Shown piece after piece: positions 1 to 11,888 of a stretch of 64,000 nucleotides of DNA (the stretch's first letter is position 1; every line of letters starts with the position of its first letter). Origin of the DNA: Adiantum capillus-veneris (taxonomy: Eukaryota > Streptophyta > Polypodiopsida > Polypodiales > Pteridaceae); NCBI GenBank assembly GCA_014529385.2, contig CM043953.1:112160549-112224548 (forward strand), in the 5' to 3' direction. Both the position numbers and the translations under genes were made by a program. The notes under the pieces were generated by a model. It saw only the letters and a program-made list of their open reading frames with translations, searched no databases and had not been told where the DNA came from.

Positions 1-1558
1 ATGACTACTCCCTTGCTCTGGTAACCACCTTGACTGGTACTGGCTCTGGTTCCTTAGCCTCAGTAGTAGTCATTATACCGGTGCATCTGGACATTGGGCT
101 GCAAAATGACCATACTTCCCACAAGTGTAGCAATTCATGCTCTTGTTCTGGAAGTTGCCTTTTCCTCTTCCTCTACCCATTCCTGGTTGGTATCTGCCAT
201 GTCCTTGACCAGTACCACTAGTACCTAGTCTCTCCTCTTGAGCTACTTTGAATGGTTTTACCTTCACTGGTTCAGTGTAGTCAACCGCTGATATATCCTT
301 TCCTCTCTTAAAATGGTGAATTCTGATGCCACAATTATTCCATAAGTGACCAAAGGCTTTGTAGTAGGTACATTGTGGACATTCAGTGGAGATGTGGTCC
401 TTTGATTTGCATCTTAAACACCAAGTCTCCATCTTTCGGACTAGCTGTCTTGTGTGGCTAATCTCTGCAATCTGCCTAGCCATCTCTTCAATTTTCTTGG
501 TCCATGATCCCTTCTTTGATTTCTCCTTTGTCCTTTCATTGGAGCTGCTCTCGGAGCTACTGGACATTTCACTGGAACCAGAAGTTTCAGTAGCAGAGCT
601 ACTGCTACTGGTCCTTTGCTTCTTGTGGCTCTTCTCCTTCTTAGCCTACTGTTCCAGCTTTAATTCCCTTTGGACCAGATCATTGAATTTTTTTGTAGGG
701 ATGGTACTTCTTGTTCCCTAAGCTTCTTGCTTCTGAACCCATTCAGGAACCATGCCGTCAATCTCTTCTCAAACGGCAGCTCTTGCAACTACCTGGTTAG
801 CTCTTTTATCTTTTCCACATAGCTGCAGACTGACAAATTCCTCTGTTTGATCTTATCTAATTCACAGAGAATATCTTCGCCCCCTCTATTGTTGGAATAT
901 TCCAACCTGAAGGCCTTCAGCAATTTGTTATATGATCTCAGCTGGCATGAAGGGTAATAGTAATACCATTTCCTCGCTGCCTCCTTCAAGGTTTGTGGAA
1001 AATATTCCCCCCAATCATCTTCATCAATGTTTTTGAGTTCAATATACTGGTCGAAAGCTTGTATGTGAACATCTGGATCATCCTTTTTCCCCCGTTTGAA
1101 TATTGGAAAGGAAATCTTGAGAGAAGCGGTGTAATCATTTCGATTACTATTGATCCGGCCACTTCTCTTCTTGGCTTCAGAATGATGCTTGGGAGCCTTC
1201 TTGCAATTGTCAGTGTCAGCATCCCAATCAATTTCTGTCTCTGTCTCAGTATGAGTGTCTTCTCCGTTTTGTCTGCTAGAAGTACGGTGACTTCCCTTAC
1301 TACCCTTGGTATGCTCATCTCTCTGGAGAGACTGAGAACTCTTGGAAATCTTTGCCTTCCGTGCTTCCTGTTCTGCCCGTCGGCGTCGAGAATGACTGGA
1401 GTGCTGTGAGTCCTACGCCTCATCAGCCTCACTATGCTCCTCCTGAGCCTCAGTATCAATCATTTTCTCTTGCTTGGGATCAGACTCTCTTCCTAACTCC
1501 TCAGTAATGGGGTCCACACGAATGGTAGATTTCCGGCCACGATTGGATTTTGGTGCCA
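1..1558 (-). pseudogene. Ty3/gypsy-type gag, broken, cut by the window edge
   Basis: Retrotransposon Gag (nucleic-acid-binding particle protein) read on the minus strand. The likely start is the ATG at 1556-1558, giving MAPKSNRGRK. After a frame break near 1413, a capsid-like stretch follows at about 1150-790, with FPIFKRGKKDDPDVHIQAF and then LKEAARKWYYYYP, the usual pattern of plant Gag capsid domains. Near 73-430 come two zinc-knuckle-like motifs: CLRCKSKDHISTEC and the canonical CCHC knuckle CYTCGKYGHFAAQC. At least two frame changes separate these blocks, so the gene is dead. Protease and pol would lie left of position 1. The family is inferred from Gag style and from the initiator-Met-like primer site to the right; copia cannot be fully excluded. 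Confidence 0.75.
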
Positions 1559-1897
1559 TTGCTGAAAACTTCAAATGGGAGAAGAGTCTTTCAGTCAACG
1601 AGCTTTAGCTCAAGCCACCGTGATCGCCAAAATGGAGTTGGAGCTGATCTCTTGAGACAGGTAATTCCAGTGTTGAAAGATTTCAGCTACTATTGTGGGA
1701 AGATTTCGGACAGCAGACTGGACAGAAATCAGAGACTAGACTGAAATGTAGATACTGAAATAAGAATCAGACTTATGTACTGAGTTTAAGGTTGAGATTC
1801 AGATTCACATTCAGAAGACTGGACGAGAAGTAAGTATAACTGAAATATATGCCATGATTGGGATTACAGATCAAGATTACAGCGAATATGATTACAG

Positions 1898-2181
1898 AGA
1901 GAAAGTACAGCCATCAATACTGCCAATGATGCTTAAGTACAATTATAGAGAAAGCGCTAACCCAAGTGATAACAATTGCCAAGCCGATAACAATGTAATA
2001 GGCCCTATTTATATACTTCGGGTTTACTGTAATAGTACAGAGAGAAAGTACAGCCATCAATACTGCCAATGATGCTCAAGTACAATTATAGAGAAAGCGC
2101 TAACCCAAGTGATAACAATTGCCAAGCTGATAACAATGTAATAGGCCCTATTTATATACTTCGGGTTTATTGTAGTAATTA
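1898..2181. repeat. Two-copy tandem repeat, 143-bp unit
   Basis: The block starting AGAGAAAGTACAGCC at 1898 is repeated from 2041, with few differences over about 140 bp. Both copies contain a stretch ending in TATATACTTCGGGTTTA. It lies in what is probably the leader between the primer site and gag of the left-edge retroelement. Confidence 0.85.
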
Positions 2182-2260
2182 CTCTAGTAATTACTAAGTA
2201 AATCGCTGCCCATCTTCTAAGAAGACGTTCCCACATAGTGACTATCCAGCAGTCTACAGT

Positions 2261-3245
2261 GGTAATGCGTGTGCTAGTCTCCACCCAACCATGGTATCTT
2301 ATATCCTCCCCCTAGTGCACACACTATCTGGTAGTACCGATAACCTTTCCCGTAGGACCCATGTCCTTACAAGTTGACCTCCCCAATCGTCACATGCCAA
2401 CCAAGGTGCTTTGTTTTTGCTGCACAATGGAGACAACGTTGTCCCTGTCTACAAATCATGGGAGAGAAGCAGCACATCACATGCACATGAAACCCTCTTT
2501 TTCCCTTCCCAGAAATAGCTCAGATACCAGTGAAAGGGCGGTGGTAATGTGTGTGCTACTCTCCACCCAACCATCCTATCTTATAGCCTCCCCCTAGCGT
2601 ACACACTGTCTGGTCATGCCGATGGCCTTGCCCATAGGACCCATGTCCTTACAAGTTGACCTCCTCAATCATCGCATGCCAACCAAGGTGCCTTCATTTT
2701 GTTGCACAGTGGAGACGATGTTGTCCTTGTCTGCAAATCGGTGGAGAGACGTAGCGCATCGCATGCACATGCAACCTGATTTTCCCCTTCCCAAAAATAA
2801 ATTGAATACCAGTGAAAGGACTGTGGTAATGTGTGTGCTAGTCTCCACCCAAACATTCTATCTTATAGCCTCCCCCTAGCGTACACATTGTTCGGCCGTG
2901 TCGGTGGCCTTGCTCGTAGGACGCATGTCCTTATACGTTGCCCTCCCTAATCATCACATGCCAACCAAGGTACTCTAATCATATCACACACAAGTGGCAT
3001 TGAGATCAAGGTTCTTTTTCCATTCACAAAAATAGCTCGGATACCAGTGAAAGGGCGGTGGTAATGCATGTGGTAGCCTCCACGTACCCAACCATGCTAT
3101 CTTATAGCCTCCCCCTAGCGTACACATTGTCTGGTCGTGTCGGTGGCCTTGCCAGTAGGACCCATGTCCTTACAAGTTGGCCTCTCCAATCATCGCATGC
3201 CAACCAAGGTACTCTAATCATATCACACACAAGTGGCACTGAGCA
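2261..3245. repeat. Four-unit tandem repeat, about 282 bp per unit
   Basis: Units are marked by GGTAATG at 2261, 2543, 2825 and 3060, so spacings are 282, 282 and 235 bp. Each unit carries a conserved core with CCTCCCCCTAG, CCATGTCCTTA and GCATGCCAACCAAGGT. The junctions before units 2, 3 and 4 contain ATACCAGTGAAAGG, which looks like the edge of an LTR plus primer site, so the array seems to repeat an LTR/leader junction. Short ORFs across it are by-products of the repeat. Confidence 0.8.
3036..3047 (-). other. Probable primer-binding site of the left-edge retroelement
   Basis: Read on the minus strand this is close to TGGTATCAGAGC, the plant initiator-Met tRNA primer site, with two mismatches here. 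A better copy with one mismatch lies at 2518-2529 and a poorer one near 2803. The outermost copy is the likely functional one, and an LTR would then begin at about 3049 with TGAAAGGGCGG. The LTR's far end could not be found. Confidence 0.4.
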
Positions 3246-3920
3246 CAAGGCTCTTAAATGTTCACATACATAAGCACAAAATTAGGCACAAACTCTAATC
3301 ACATCACCAAGAGTGACCAAGAGTGAACACACACTACACTAATCAAGATAATGAGAGAAGTCATCAACTAATGGTAATTCTTATGGAAGAAGAGAGTTAA
3401 GATCAAAGCAAGAAGTCGTTACCTCTTTCAAATCTAGAATAATGAGAGTGTAAAACTACTTTATGACATAGTGAAATGTAGAGAAGACAAGACTAATGAA
3501 AAAAATAGAGATTAGATTAATCAAGAATAGCTTTCCTAATTACAAAGAATTAGCAACACAGCCTTGTAAGCATGGGCATTAAGCTCAAGGTTAGGCCATC
3601 CATAGAGTCAACACTCAAGAGTGAGATCTCAAGAATGAAGTCTCGTTGCATAAAAAGGGGTTATTATAAAGGCATGCACTCCAAGAATTTATACTATAGG
3701 ATTAATTGGAGCCCTCTACCTTATACAATTTGTAACTCCCAAATGAACCCAAGATCTTATACAATGTGAATAGGAAATATTATGTACATCCAGAGCAAAT
3801 ACCTAGCTTGGTGCATAATCGGTCTAGCATGTGTTAGCCTGCTAACAACCAAGAGATTTCACTTTATCGTGCACCTCCTCTAGATAGGCATCATCAAGGT
3901 CAGGATCAAGCTACCACATT
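3246..3920. other. Unassigned; possible LTR sequence
   Basis: AT-rich sequence with no credible coding frame. It may be the LTR of the left-edge retroelement, but no second copy exists in the window to confirm this. Confidence 0.3.
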
Positions 3921-4860
3921 TGTGAGCTTTACATCACAAAATCTTGATAAGAAGGATACTACAACTTCTCTAAATAATCACCTTGTAGATTTTCAAGCAC
4001 GTACTCTTGCTCATCCAAGCCCTCAACATATGGTGTATCCAAACCCTACAAATTTGGTCTTCTTCACCATCTATAAGACTTCTTCATCATCTTTATCCTT
4101 TAATAGCATGTCATCCTCATGCAAGCACTCATCAATAGGAGTTTCAAGTTTTGTCCAAATCTTCTTGCAAACCTCTACATAGGTAGGTACATTAGCACAA
4201 TACTGATCACCTTCGTACACGCTTGGATCCCTTCGTTCTTCAATGATAGCAGCTTCAAATTTTCTCTAACTTTAAAGATTTTGATATGAAGCTCCTAGCT
4301 AGACTCATTCAATAAAATTCGGGATGACAAACGTGTCAAACTTAAGAATCTTTTCTTCTTTTGGAACTTCATGCAACTCTACTACCTCTCCATAGAGCTC
4401 TAAGTAACTTGTTGGGTCATAGCTATCCAAAATGCTCCACTTATAAAAAATTGAGCATTTAGCCTTTTCAAGAGCCAATTGCTACAACATTTTTGGCTTC
4501 CATCTTTCTACCTCTTAAAATTCCATCTTCCCCATTGATAATTTTGATACTTAATTTTTTTTAATGTTATTCTTCTCTTGAAATCCACCTAATTTACTTT
4601 TGCCAAAGATAATTGCAATTCCCGTTTCTCAGTTTTCAAATTCATATCCAAATTTTGGTTCATATTTGTACTTGACTTGCATAATATTGTTGCAAAACAG
4701 TATCCAGTATCCCCATAATTTTCTCCATCTCTTTCACTTGGCTTGTGGACATGCCTCGTTTTGTCTACTCTGGTCAAATTCTTGTCACGTTCATCAAATT
4801 TATCAAAGTGCACGATTCTCCAAGATTGATCAGGAAAGCATCAGGGTTCTGGATGTAGAT
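3920..4860 (-). pseudogene. Degenerate coding trace, family not recognised
   Basis: The minus strand shows protein-like stretches interrupted by stops and frame changes. One segment at about 4810-4590 starts HFDKFDERDKNLTRVDKTRH. Another at about 4480-4330 contains SYDPTSYLELYGEVVELHE, followed by EEKILKFDTFVIPNF. A third near 4250-4130 contains ERRDPSVYEGDQYCANV and TYVEVCKKIW. Their composition looks like decayed protein, not random AT-rich DNA, but no family motif could be named. It probably belongs to another old mobile element. Confidence 0.35.
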
Positions 4861-5335
4861 GTATGATAAAAGTAGTCTATCTGAGAGAAACTGGATTAAA
4901 TAGGGATAATTTAAGGGTGATAGAGAAACTAGAGAAGATTGATGCAATTTTGGAAAGAGATGATCACAATTGGAAACAAAATCTATGACTCAAAGCATCA
5001 AGAATTGAAAAAATAATTGACATCACCAATCAATAGGTGCTTCTTTTTTTTAAATCCTTGGTAGCTATATTACAAATCAGTAACATGTGCCATCATTGTT
5101 ATTCCTATCAACCCGCAAATCTTCAACCGCAAATCACCCCAATTGAAGCAATCCTATGATTGTTGACATAAACCTAAAATTATTGCATCCTTGAGAACAC
5201 CAACCCTAAGCTTGAAAGAAAAAAACAGATAGAGATAGCTTGCGCTTTGAGAACTTCTCCTTTGACAAGCCACCTCCTCTTCCACTTTAGAGCCTTTGAG
5301 TTTCTCTCCCCCCCTGTAATGTAGTCTTCCTCTCC

Positions 5336-5338
<3 letters not shown>
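4861..5338. other. Unassigned sequence left of the LINE
   Basis: No supported gene. The stretch ends in a pyrimidine-rich region (5260-5338) next to the (GA)n tract at the LINE 3' end. Confidence 0.3.
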
Positions 5339-5410
<72 letters not shown>

Positions 5411-5419
5411 TAGATAGAT
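5339..5419. repeat. (GA)n then (GATA)n microsatellite, probable LINE 3' tail
   Basis: An uninterrupted GA tract runs to about 5406 and passes into GATA repeats up to 5419, directly joined to the 3' untranslated end of the minus-strand LINE. Read in the LINE's direction it is AATAAAAT(CTAT)n(CT)n. A simple-repeat tail in place of poly(A) is known for several non-L1 LINE clades. Confidence 0.8.
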
Positions 5420-5450
5420 TTTATTATCGTCCTCGGAGGTCAAATATGAC

Positions 5451-8400
5451 CTATGGGACCAAAGTTACATGTAATGTAGTATGTGTATGGCTGATGAGTG
5501 ACTCTCGATGCTCCAAAATTGTAGTGATGAGAGTCGCAATGGAGAGCCCACACTTTGGCTGGGAGAGGAAAGTGTGTAGGTCTAAGTTATGGCTGAAAAT
5601 GTGAGAGAAGCAAGTTCGGATGTGATCAAAAGCTGAGCACTCTAGTAGTGTGTGGTACTCAGACTCTCGAACTTGCAGTGAGCATAATGTGCACAATCGA
5701 TTTGACTCTTCTCCATTGCCCCAACGCCCTATCTCGCATCGAAGGAAATGGGAGCTAAGCCGAATTGCTGCGATAGTGCGTATCGCGGACAAGGGAATAG
5801 GCTCAAGCATGTAAGTGTGAGTACGGTTTCCTCTCTCAGCGAAGAACATGGTTTTGTAGTTGGGGGCAATATAGGTGGTGTAATGTATGAAGCGTGACCC
5901 ACCGGATTTCTCCCAAGCCGTAATACATTGGCGTTGTAGAAAAGCTTCATTCACTTGAGAGTCAATTGAAGCATCATGTAGCAAGTGTAATGCATCCCAT
6001 CTCCCAAACCACTTCTTTATGTCTTGCATCCATCCCGTGCTCAAGATCTTGCTTTTATGCGTCTTTTGAACTTTTTTGCTTGCTTCCCATGCAATTGTAG
6101 GAAGTCGATGTGAGGGGTTTTGACGCATCTTTATCATGTACTCCACAACCCTTTCCATGCCCATAACCTCAATTGGAAGAGATCCCGACTCAAGAAGTAA
6201 GAGCATATATGGTGTTTGTGTCTTAACTTGGAGAAAGTTTGTAAGAAAACGCTTTTGGACATTCTCAAACTCTTTCCAAGTAGACTTTGAGATGCTCCCG
6301 CCCCACACTTCAACTCCATAAAGAAGAACCGGTGTCACCAATGCATCAAAAAGATACTTCTTGAGAACCCAACACTTGATGTTTCCTGCATTACACATGT
6401 TCTCAAATGCATAATATGCTCTCTTTCCCGCTTCCAAACGACGCATAGCACATTCATGCCACTTGTGATTGGATGGAACCTCAAGGCCAAGGTACTTAAA
6501 GCTCTCAACAACTTCAAGTGTCTCGTTGTTGTACACAATGCATGGCTTCTCCTTATGGTTGGTTTTCACAAGCATAACCTTTGTTTTGGATTCATTTACA
6601 ATCAGCCCACTATGCAAGCAAAAGTTCTCAAGGACAACCATAAGCTTTTGTGCATCTTCTAAAGTGTGTGCTAGAAGCACTACATCATCCGCATACAACA
6701 AAAGCATGATTACCGCATTGCAAATAGTGACCTCTTCAATGCCTTCTTCTTGCATAAAGTCAAGTACCATTTGTTCCAATTGATCGATGCATAGGCCAAA
6801 GAGAGTTGGTGACAATGGACATCCTTGTTTAACCCCAATAGTGCTTACAAAAATTTCTGAAATTTCTCTTCCCATGCGCAATTGACAAATCACCTTCTCA
6901 TAGATTCGAGAAACCGCAAGCATAAACTCACTTGGCACTTGGAGTTCTTCCATCCTTCTCCACAAATTGTTACGTGGAATCATATCAAAGGCTTTCTTAA
7001 AGTCCACAAAACAACAATACAATCGCTTGCCTTTCAACCGACTTTCCTCCATGAGAACACGAAGAGTGACAAGATGATCAATGGTGCTATGGCATCGACG
7101 AAAACCCGCTTGTCCCTTTGCACGCTTGTCATTCTCTTCAGCCCAATCACTCAATTTCATTTCCATTATGCACCCAAACAACTTTGCCATAAGAGACCCA
7201 ATCATTATAGTCCGGTAGTTGCTTACATTCTTTACATCCCCTCCTTTATGCAAAGGCTTAACCCAATTAGTACTCCAATCATAAGGCATACCATGTTGAA
7301 GTGCAAGGTTGAACATATCACACATCCACTCATGGGTAAAATCTCCCGTCCATTTGATCATCTCCGGCTTGATACCTTGAAGATCTCCCGCTTTGCGAGT
7401 GGCCAACTTTTCAAGCCCACCGCATACATCCTCAATAGTAAAAAAAGACGGCATACATGGGAGTGAACCATAAAATGGCATTTTTTCAGTATTTTCTTGC
7501 TCATATAATTGCCTACAATGTGTGTACATATCCACTAGACTCAAGTTACCAAAATTCTCAATCCGCTTGCCTCTCAAGTTTCTCCAAAATCTTCCACATG
7601 CATGTGCCTTTTCTTGGACTTGAAATTCTTGTTGCTTTACTTCCCATCTTCTTCTCTTCTTTTGAATCAATGCCTTGTATGTATGCAAATGACTTTGATA
7701 GTTGTCTTTGTCCATAGTTGCATCAAGCTTTATCAAGGACTTTCGAGCATCTTGACATTCTTTATCAAACCACCTTTTGCGTGATCTATCTTTGTTGATA
7801 CCATGGAGATGCTTTATGGCAAAGCATTCTTCCGCACAAGAACAAATAGCTTTTTTGAAAGCTTCCCATTTAGTTTCCAATGGTGCATCACATTGAAGCT
7901 TTGTCATCCATAATTTTTGCTCAACCATTTCAATGTACATTGGTGCCCGTTTGAAATCCATACATAGTGATAACTTCTCTTTCCTTTGGCTGAGATTATC
8001 ATGCTTAGTTGCTTCTCCACATGAAAGGTCAATACATAAGGTGCGATGGTCGGATTCTGGGGTCCATTGACCAAACATAAAACTCTTTATGCGATACATG
8101 ATGGCTTCAGAGAGTAGCATATAGTCAATCACACTATCCCCATTATGTCTTCTACATGTAAATCCATTGGTTCCACTCCACAAAGATACACCATTGGCAA
8201 TGAGCATACCCGTGCTATTACACATGTGTAAAAGTAACTTTCCATAGTGATCCGGCTCTTTCTCATCCATTGAAGTACGATCATACAAGTGAACTTCCTC
8301 CAACTCCCTTGAAATGTATGGCATATCAAATTGTTGAGTATCATGTTGCAATGTTTTTGTGCGAGCATTCATATCCCCAAATACAATAACATCACCTTCA

Positions 8401-8843
8401 CCTTTGAAATAAGCAATGTCCTCTTCCAAATCAGAAAATGGTTGATCTCTATCCATGCAAGCATAAAAGGGAGAATCATGATGAGGAATGTAGCAACCGG
8501 CTACAAAAATGGGTACTCTTTTTGGTGTCATAATTTTCAGCCATACATAACGTTTGTACTTGTCATCTTTCACAATTGATACAAAATCTTCCAATCCTTT
8601 CTTAACCATACATGCTAACCCTCCTTGTCCTCTTCGTTGCTTGAGATTTTTTGACCACATCAATGAATGTACATTGTAATCCTCCAAGCCGTCAATCCTT
8701 TGTGTATCATGCTCCCAAGTTTCAACAAGAAGTACAACATCAGCTTTGCTTGTTAGTTCATCAATGCCAACCCCCGCATTCCATGGGTATCCATTACAAT
8801 TCCAAAAGCATATTTTCAATTGTAACTCGGTCTCATAGGTCAC
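5451..8843 (-). CDS. LINE ORF2: apurinic-like endonuclease plus reverse transcriptase
   Basis: 1130 codons. The endonuclease nicks target DNA and the reverse transcriptase copies the element RNA onto the nick. Endonuclease motifs in order: WNCNG (about residue 15), VETW (42), GDMNART (157) and SDH (265). RT motifs: FVDFKKAFD near 616, GVKQGCPLSPTLFGL near 680, and the catalytic LLYADDVVLLA near 718. A C-terminal Cys/His cluster RLCTLC...YHTLLEC lies near 1058. The frame opens with GTG at 8841-8843, and the first in-frame ATG is about 60 codons in, inside the endonuclease domain. The codon three before GTG is the TAG that ends ORF1, in the same frame. Expression therefore seems to need readthrough or non-AUG reinitiation. 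Confidence 0.92.
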   Translation of the reverse strand: MTYETELQLKICFWNCNGYPWNAGVGIDELTSKADVVLLVETWEHDTQRIDGLEDYNVHSLMWSKNLKQRRGQGGLACMVKKGLEDFVSIVKDDKYKRYVWLKIMTPKRVPIFVAGCYIPHHDSPFYACMDRDQPFSDLEEDIAYFKGEGDVIVFGDMNARTKTLQHDTQQFDMPYISRELEEVHLYDRTSMDEKEPDHYGKLLLHMCNSTGMLIANGVSLWSGTNGFTCRRHNGDSVIDYMLLSEAIMYRIKSFMFGQWTPESDHRTLCIDLSCGEATKHDNLSQRKEKLSLCMDFKRAPMYIEMVEQKLWMTKLQCDAPLETKWEAFKKAICSCAEECFAIKHLHGINKDRSRKRWFDKECQDARKSLIKLDATMDKDNYQSHLHTYKALIQKKRRRWEVKQQEFQVQEKAHACGRFWRNLRGKRIENFGNLSLVDMYTHCRQLYEQENTEKMPFYGSLPCMPSFFTIEDVCGGLEKLATRKAGDLQGIKPEMIKWTGDFTHEWMCDMFNLALQHGMPYDWSTNWVKPLHKGGDVKNVSNYRTIMIGSLMAKLFGCIMEMKLSDWAEENDKRAKGQAGFRRCHSTIDHLVTLRVLMEESRLKGKRLYCCFVDFKKAFDMIPRNNLWRRMEELQVPSEFMLAVSRIYEKVICQLRMGREISEIFVSTIGVKQGCPLSPTLFGLCIDQLEQMVLDFMQEEGIEEVTICNAVIMLLLYADDVVLLAHTLEDAQKLMVVLENFCLHSGLIVNESKTKVMLVKTNHKEKPCIVYNNETLEVVESFKYLGLEVPSNHKWHECAMRRLEAGKRAYYAFENMCNAGNIKCWVLKKYLFDALVTPVLLYGVEVWGGSISKSTWKEFENVQKRFLTNFLQVKTQTPYMLLLLESGSLPIEVMGMERVVEYMIKMRQNPSHRLPTIAWEASKKVQKTHKSKILSTGWMQDIKKWFGRWDALHLLHDASIDSQVNEAFLQRQCITAWEKSGGSRFIHYTTYIAPNYKTMFFAERGNRTHTYMLEPIPLSAIRTIAAIRLSSHFLRCEIGRWGNGEESNRLCTLCSLQVRESEYHTLLECSAFDHIRTCFSHIFSHNLDLHTFLSQPKCGLSIATLITTILEHRESLISHTHTTLHVTLVP

Positions 8844-8849
8844 GCATCC

Positions 8850-8852
8850 CTA
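8850..8852 (-). promoter_or_regulatory. Single in-frame TAG between LINE ORF1 and ORF2 (candidate recoding site)
   Basis: On the minus strand the sequence reads AAA TAG GGA TGC GTG ACC. TAG closes ORF1, and the next codons are in the same frame as ORF2 with no further stop. The only nearby ATG (8845-8847) is in another frame and stops after four codons. The arrangement matches gag-pol stop-codon readthrough in some retroviruses. A recent nonsense mutation in a fused ORF is the plain alternative. Confidence 0.6.
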
Positions 8853-9800
8853 TTTGCTTGAGAGACTTGCCTCCTCCTTGGGCACATTTTCTTCATGAGA
8901 GATCTCCTTGTTTTTATTATTCTTTTCCTCATATGCCTTGCGACGCATATTTTGTTGCTTAATAGTGCGATCTTCACATACAAAACATTTTGTATCCCTC
9001 AAATAGATCCAACTATTATCAAGGATAATCTTTCGCTTGGTCTCATCCGGCATGGTGCATACAATTGGCCGTTCTCCCGAGCGAGGAGCTCCTTGCTTCC
9101 CCACTCTATGTGCTCCATAGACCATAACTCCGGACATGCCAAAGTGGGTTTTGAAGAAATCTTCAATAACAATGGCAAGAGAAGGAGGTGTCTCTGACTT
9201 CTCTTCGCGAATTCCACGAATTACAATGTTCTTGGAACGTCGCTCCCGTTCTTTCAACTCCTCCACATCCACATTCTCAACATTCTTTGTTTGAACCATA
9301 GCTTGCATGAGTGAGGAATTAGAAACCACATTGCTACCACATACATCAGCCCAAGACTTGTTTGTGCATACATTTTTCATGTCGCATACATCCCGGCTCA
9401 TAGTGTCAAATTTCTCCTCTTTCAATACATGGTCATGCTCTACTTTGCTCATCCGCTCCTTCAAAGCATTCAAGTCCACAAGAGAGCGTTTACATTCCTT
9501 GACTTCCTCTTCAAGTTGCATCAAACGTGTTGTTTGCATCTCAAGTGTCCTCTTGAGATTTTCATTCTCAACCACAAGTACCCTTAGTGTGCCATTCTCC
9601 ATTGCAAGTGCTCGTAAGTCTTCGCCTTGTTTGTTTACGGTCTCTTGCAATGATACCAAGTACGCCATGATCATGGTTTCCGATGTCGTTGGTTGGGGGG
9701 TTGTGTTGCTATCTCCACACTTAGGAGATTTTGGATCACTTTCCACAATGGTTGTGGATCTTGTTGAAGAAGAAGAACCCTTGCGAGTGCCGGAAGACAT
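8850..9800 (-). CDS. LINE ORF1: coiled coil plus RRM-like RNA-binding protein
   Basis: 316 codons from an ATG at 9798-9800. The first 45 residues are Ser/Thr-rich. Residues about 48-130 form a heptad-like coiled coil (LVSLQETVNKQGEDLRAL, ENENLKRTLEMQTTRLMQLE). Residues about 190-290 contain ERERRSKNIVIRGIREE, GAHRVGK, RPIVCTMPD and KRKIILDNSWIYLRDTK, the pattern of the RRM-like plus C-terminal domain of L1/CR1-type ORF1 proteins that trimerise and coat element RNA. A charged tail (KKNKEISHEENVPKEE-like) follows. No CCHC knuckle is visible. The family assignment rests on motif style only. Confidence 0.85.
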   Translation of the reverse strand: MSSGTRKGSSSSTRSTTIVESDPKSPKCGDSNTTPQPTTSETMIMAYLVSLQETVNKQGEDLRALAMENGTLRVLVVENENLKRTLEMQTTRLMQLEEEVKECKRSLVDLNALKERMSKVEHDHVLKEEKFDTMSRDVCDMKNVCTNKSWADVCGSNVVSNSSLMQAMVQTKNVENVDVEELKERERRSKNIVIRGIREEKSETPPSLAIVIEDFFKTHFGMSGVMVYGAHRVGKQGAPRSGERPIVCTMPDETKRKIILDNSWIYLRDTKCFVCEDRTIKQQNMRRKAYEEKNNKNKEISHEENVPKEEASLSSK

Positions 9801-10020
9801 TGTATGTAAAATAGGAGATGAGAATCAATTTTGTTGAACCTGTTCACTTCGGAAATGCTGCTACAGAAACGCCTTCCATAACTCTGAAAATTTCTGTCTT
9901 TACATCAATGCGTAGAGGACTTCGTGCTCTTCGATTGAGGCTATAGATCACCCAAATCGGAGTTCGGATGAAGAAGTTATGATCAAAAGAGTGGACTGCT
10001 GTCTACTAGGTATTAAGAGA

Positions 10021-11883
<1,863 letters not shown>

Positions 11884-11888
11884 GTAGG
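11884..11888. repeat. Target-site duplication GTAGG (left copy) of gypsy element 1
   Basis: GTAGG directly precedes the LTR start TGTAACATTT. The matching copy is at 20785-20789. Confidence 0.95.

Larger units (their letters stand above)
5407..10020 (-). mobile_element. Non-LTR retrotransposon (LINE), two open ORFs, non-L1 type
   Basis: A full-length-looking LINE with ORF1 (8850-9800), ORF2 (5451-8843), a very short 3' UTR and a microsatellite tail. A roughly 200-bp 5' UTR is inferred to end near 10020, but no target-site duplication was found, so the 5' boundary is approximate. Both ORFs are free of internal stops, which points to recent activity. ORF1 has a coiled coil plus an RRM-like domain, not the DUF4283-type ORF1 usual in angiosperm L1s, and the tail is not poly(A). 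That suggests a Jockey/CR1/RTE-like lineage; the clade is unresolved by eye. Confidence 0.85.

Noticed and set aside
3922..4182. Plus-strand 86-codon frame
   Set aside because: The opposite strand shows more protein-like sequence over the same bases; this frame has no motif and is probably a shadow.
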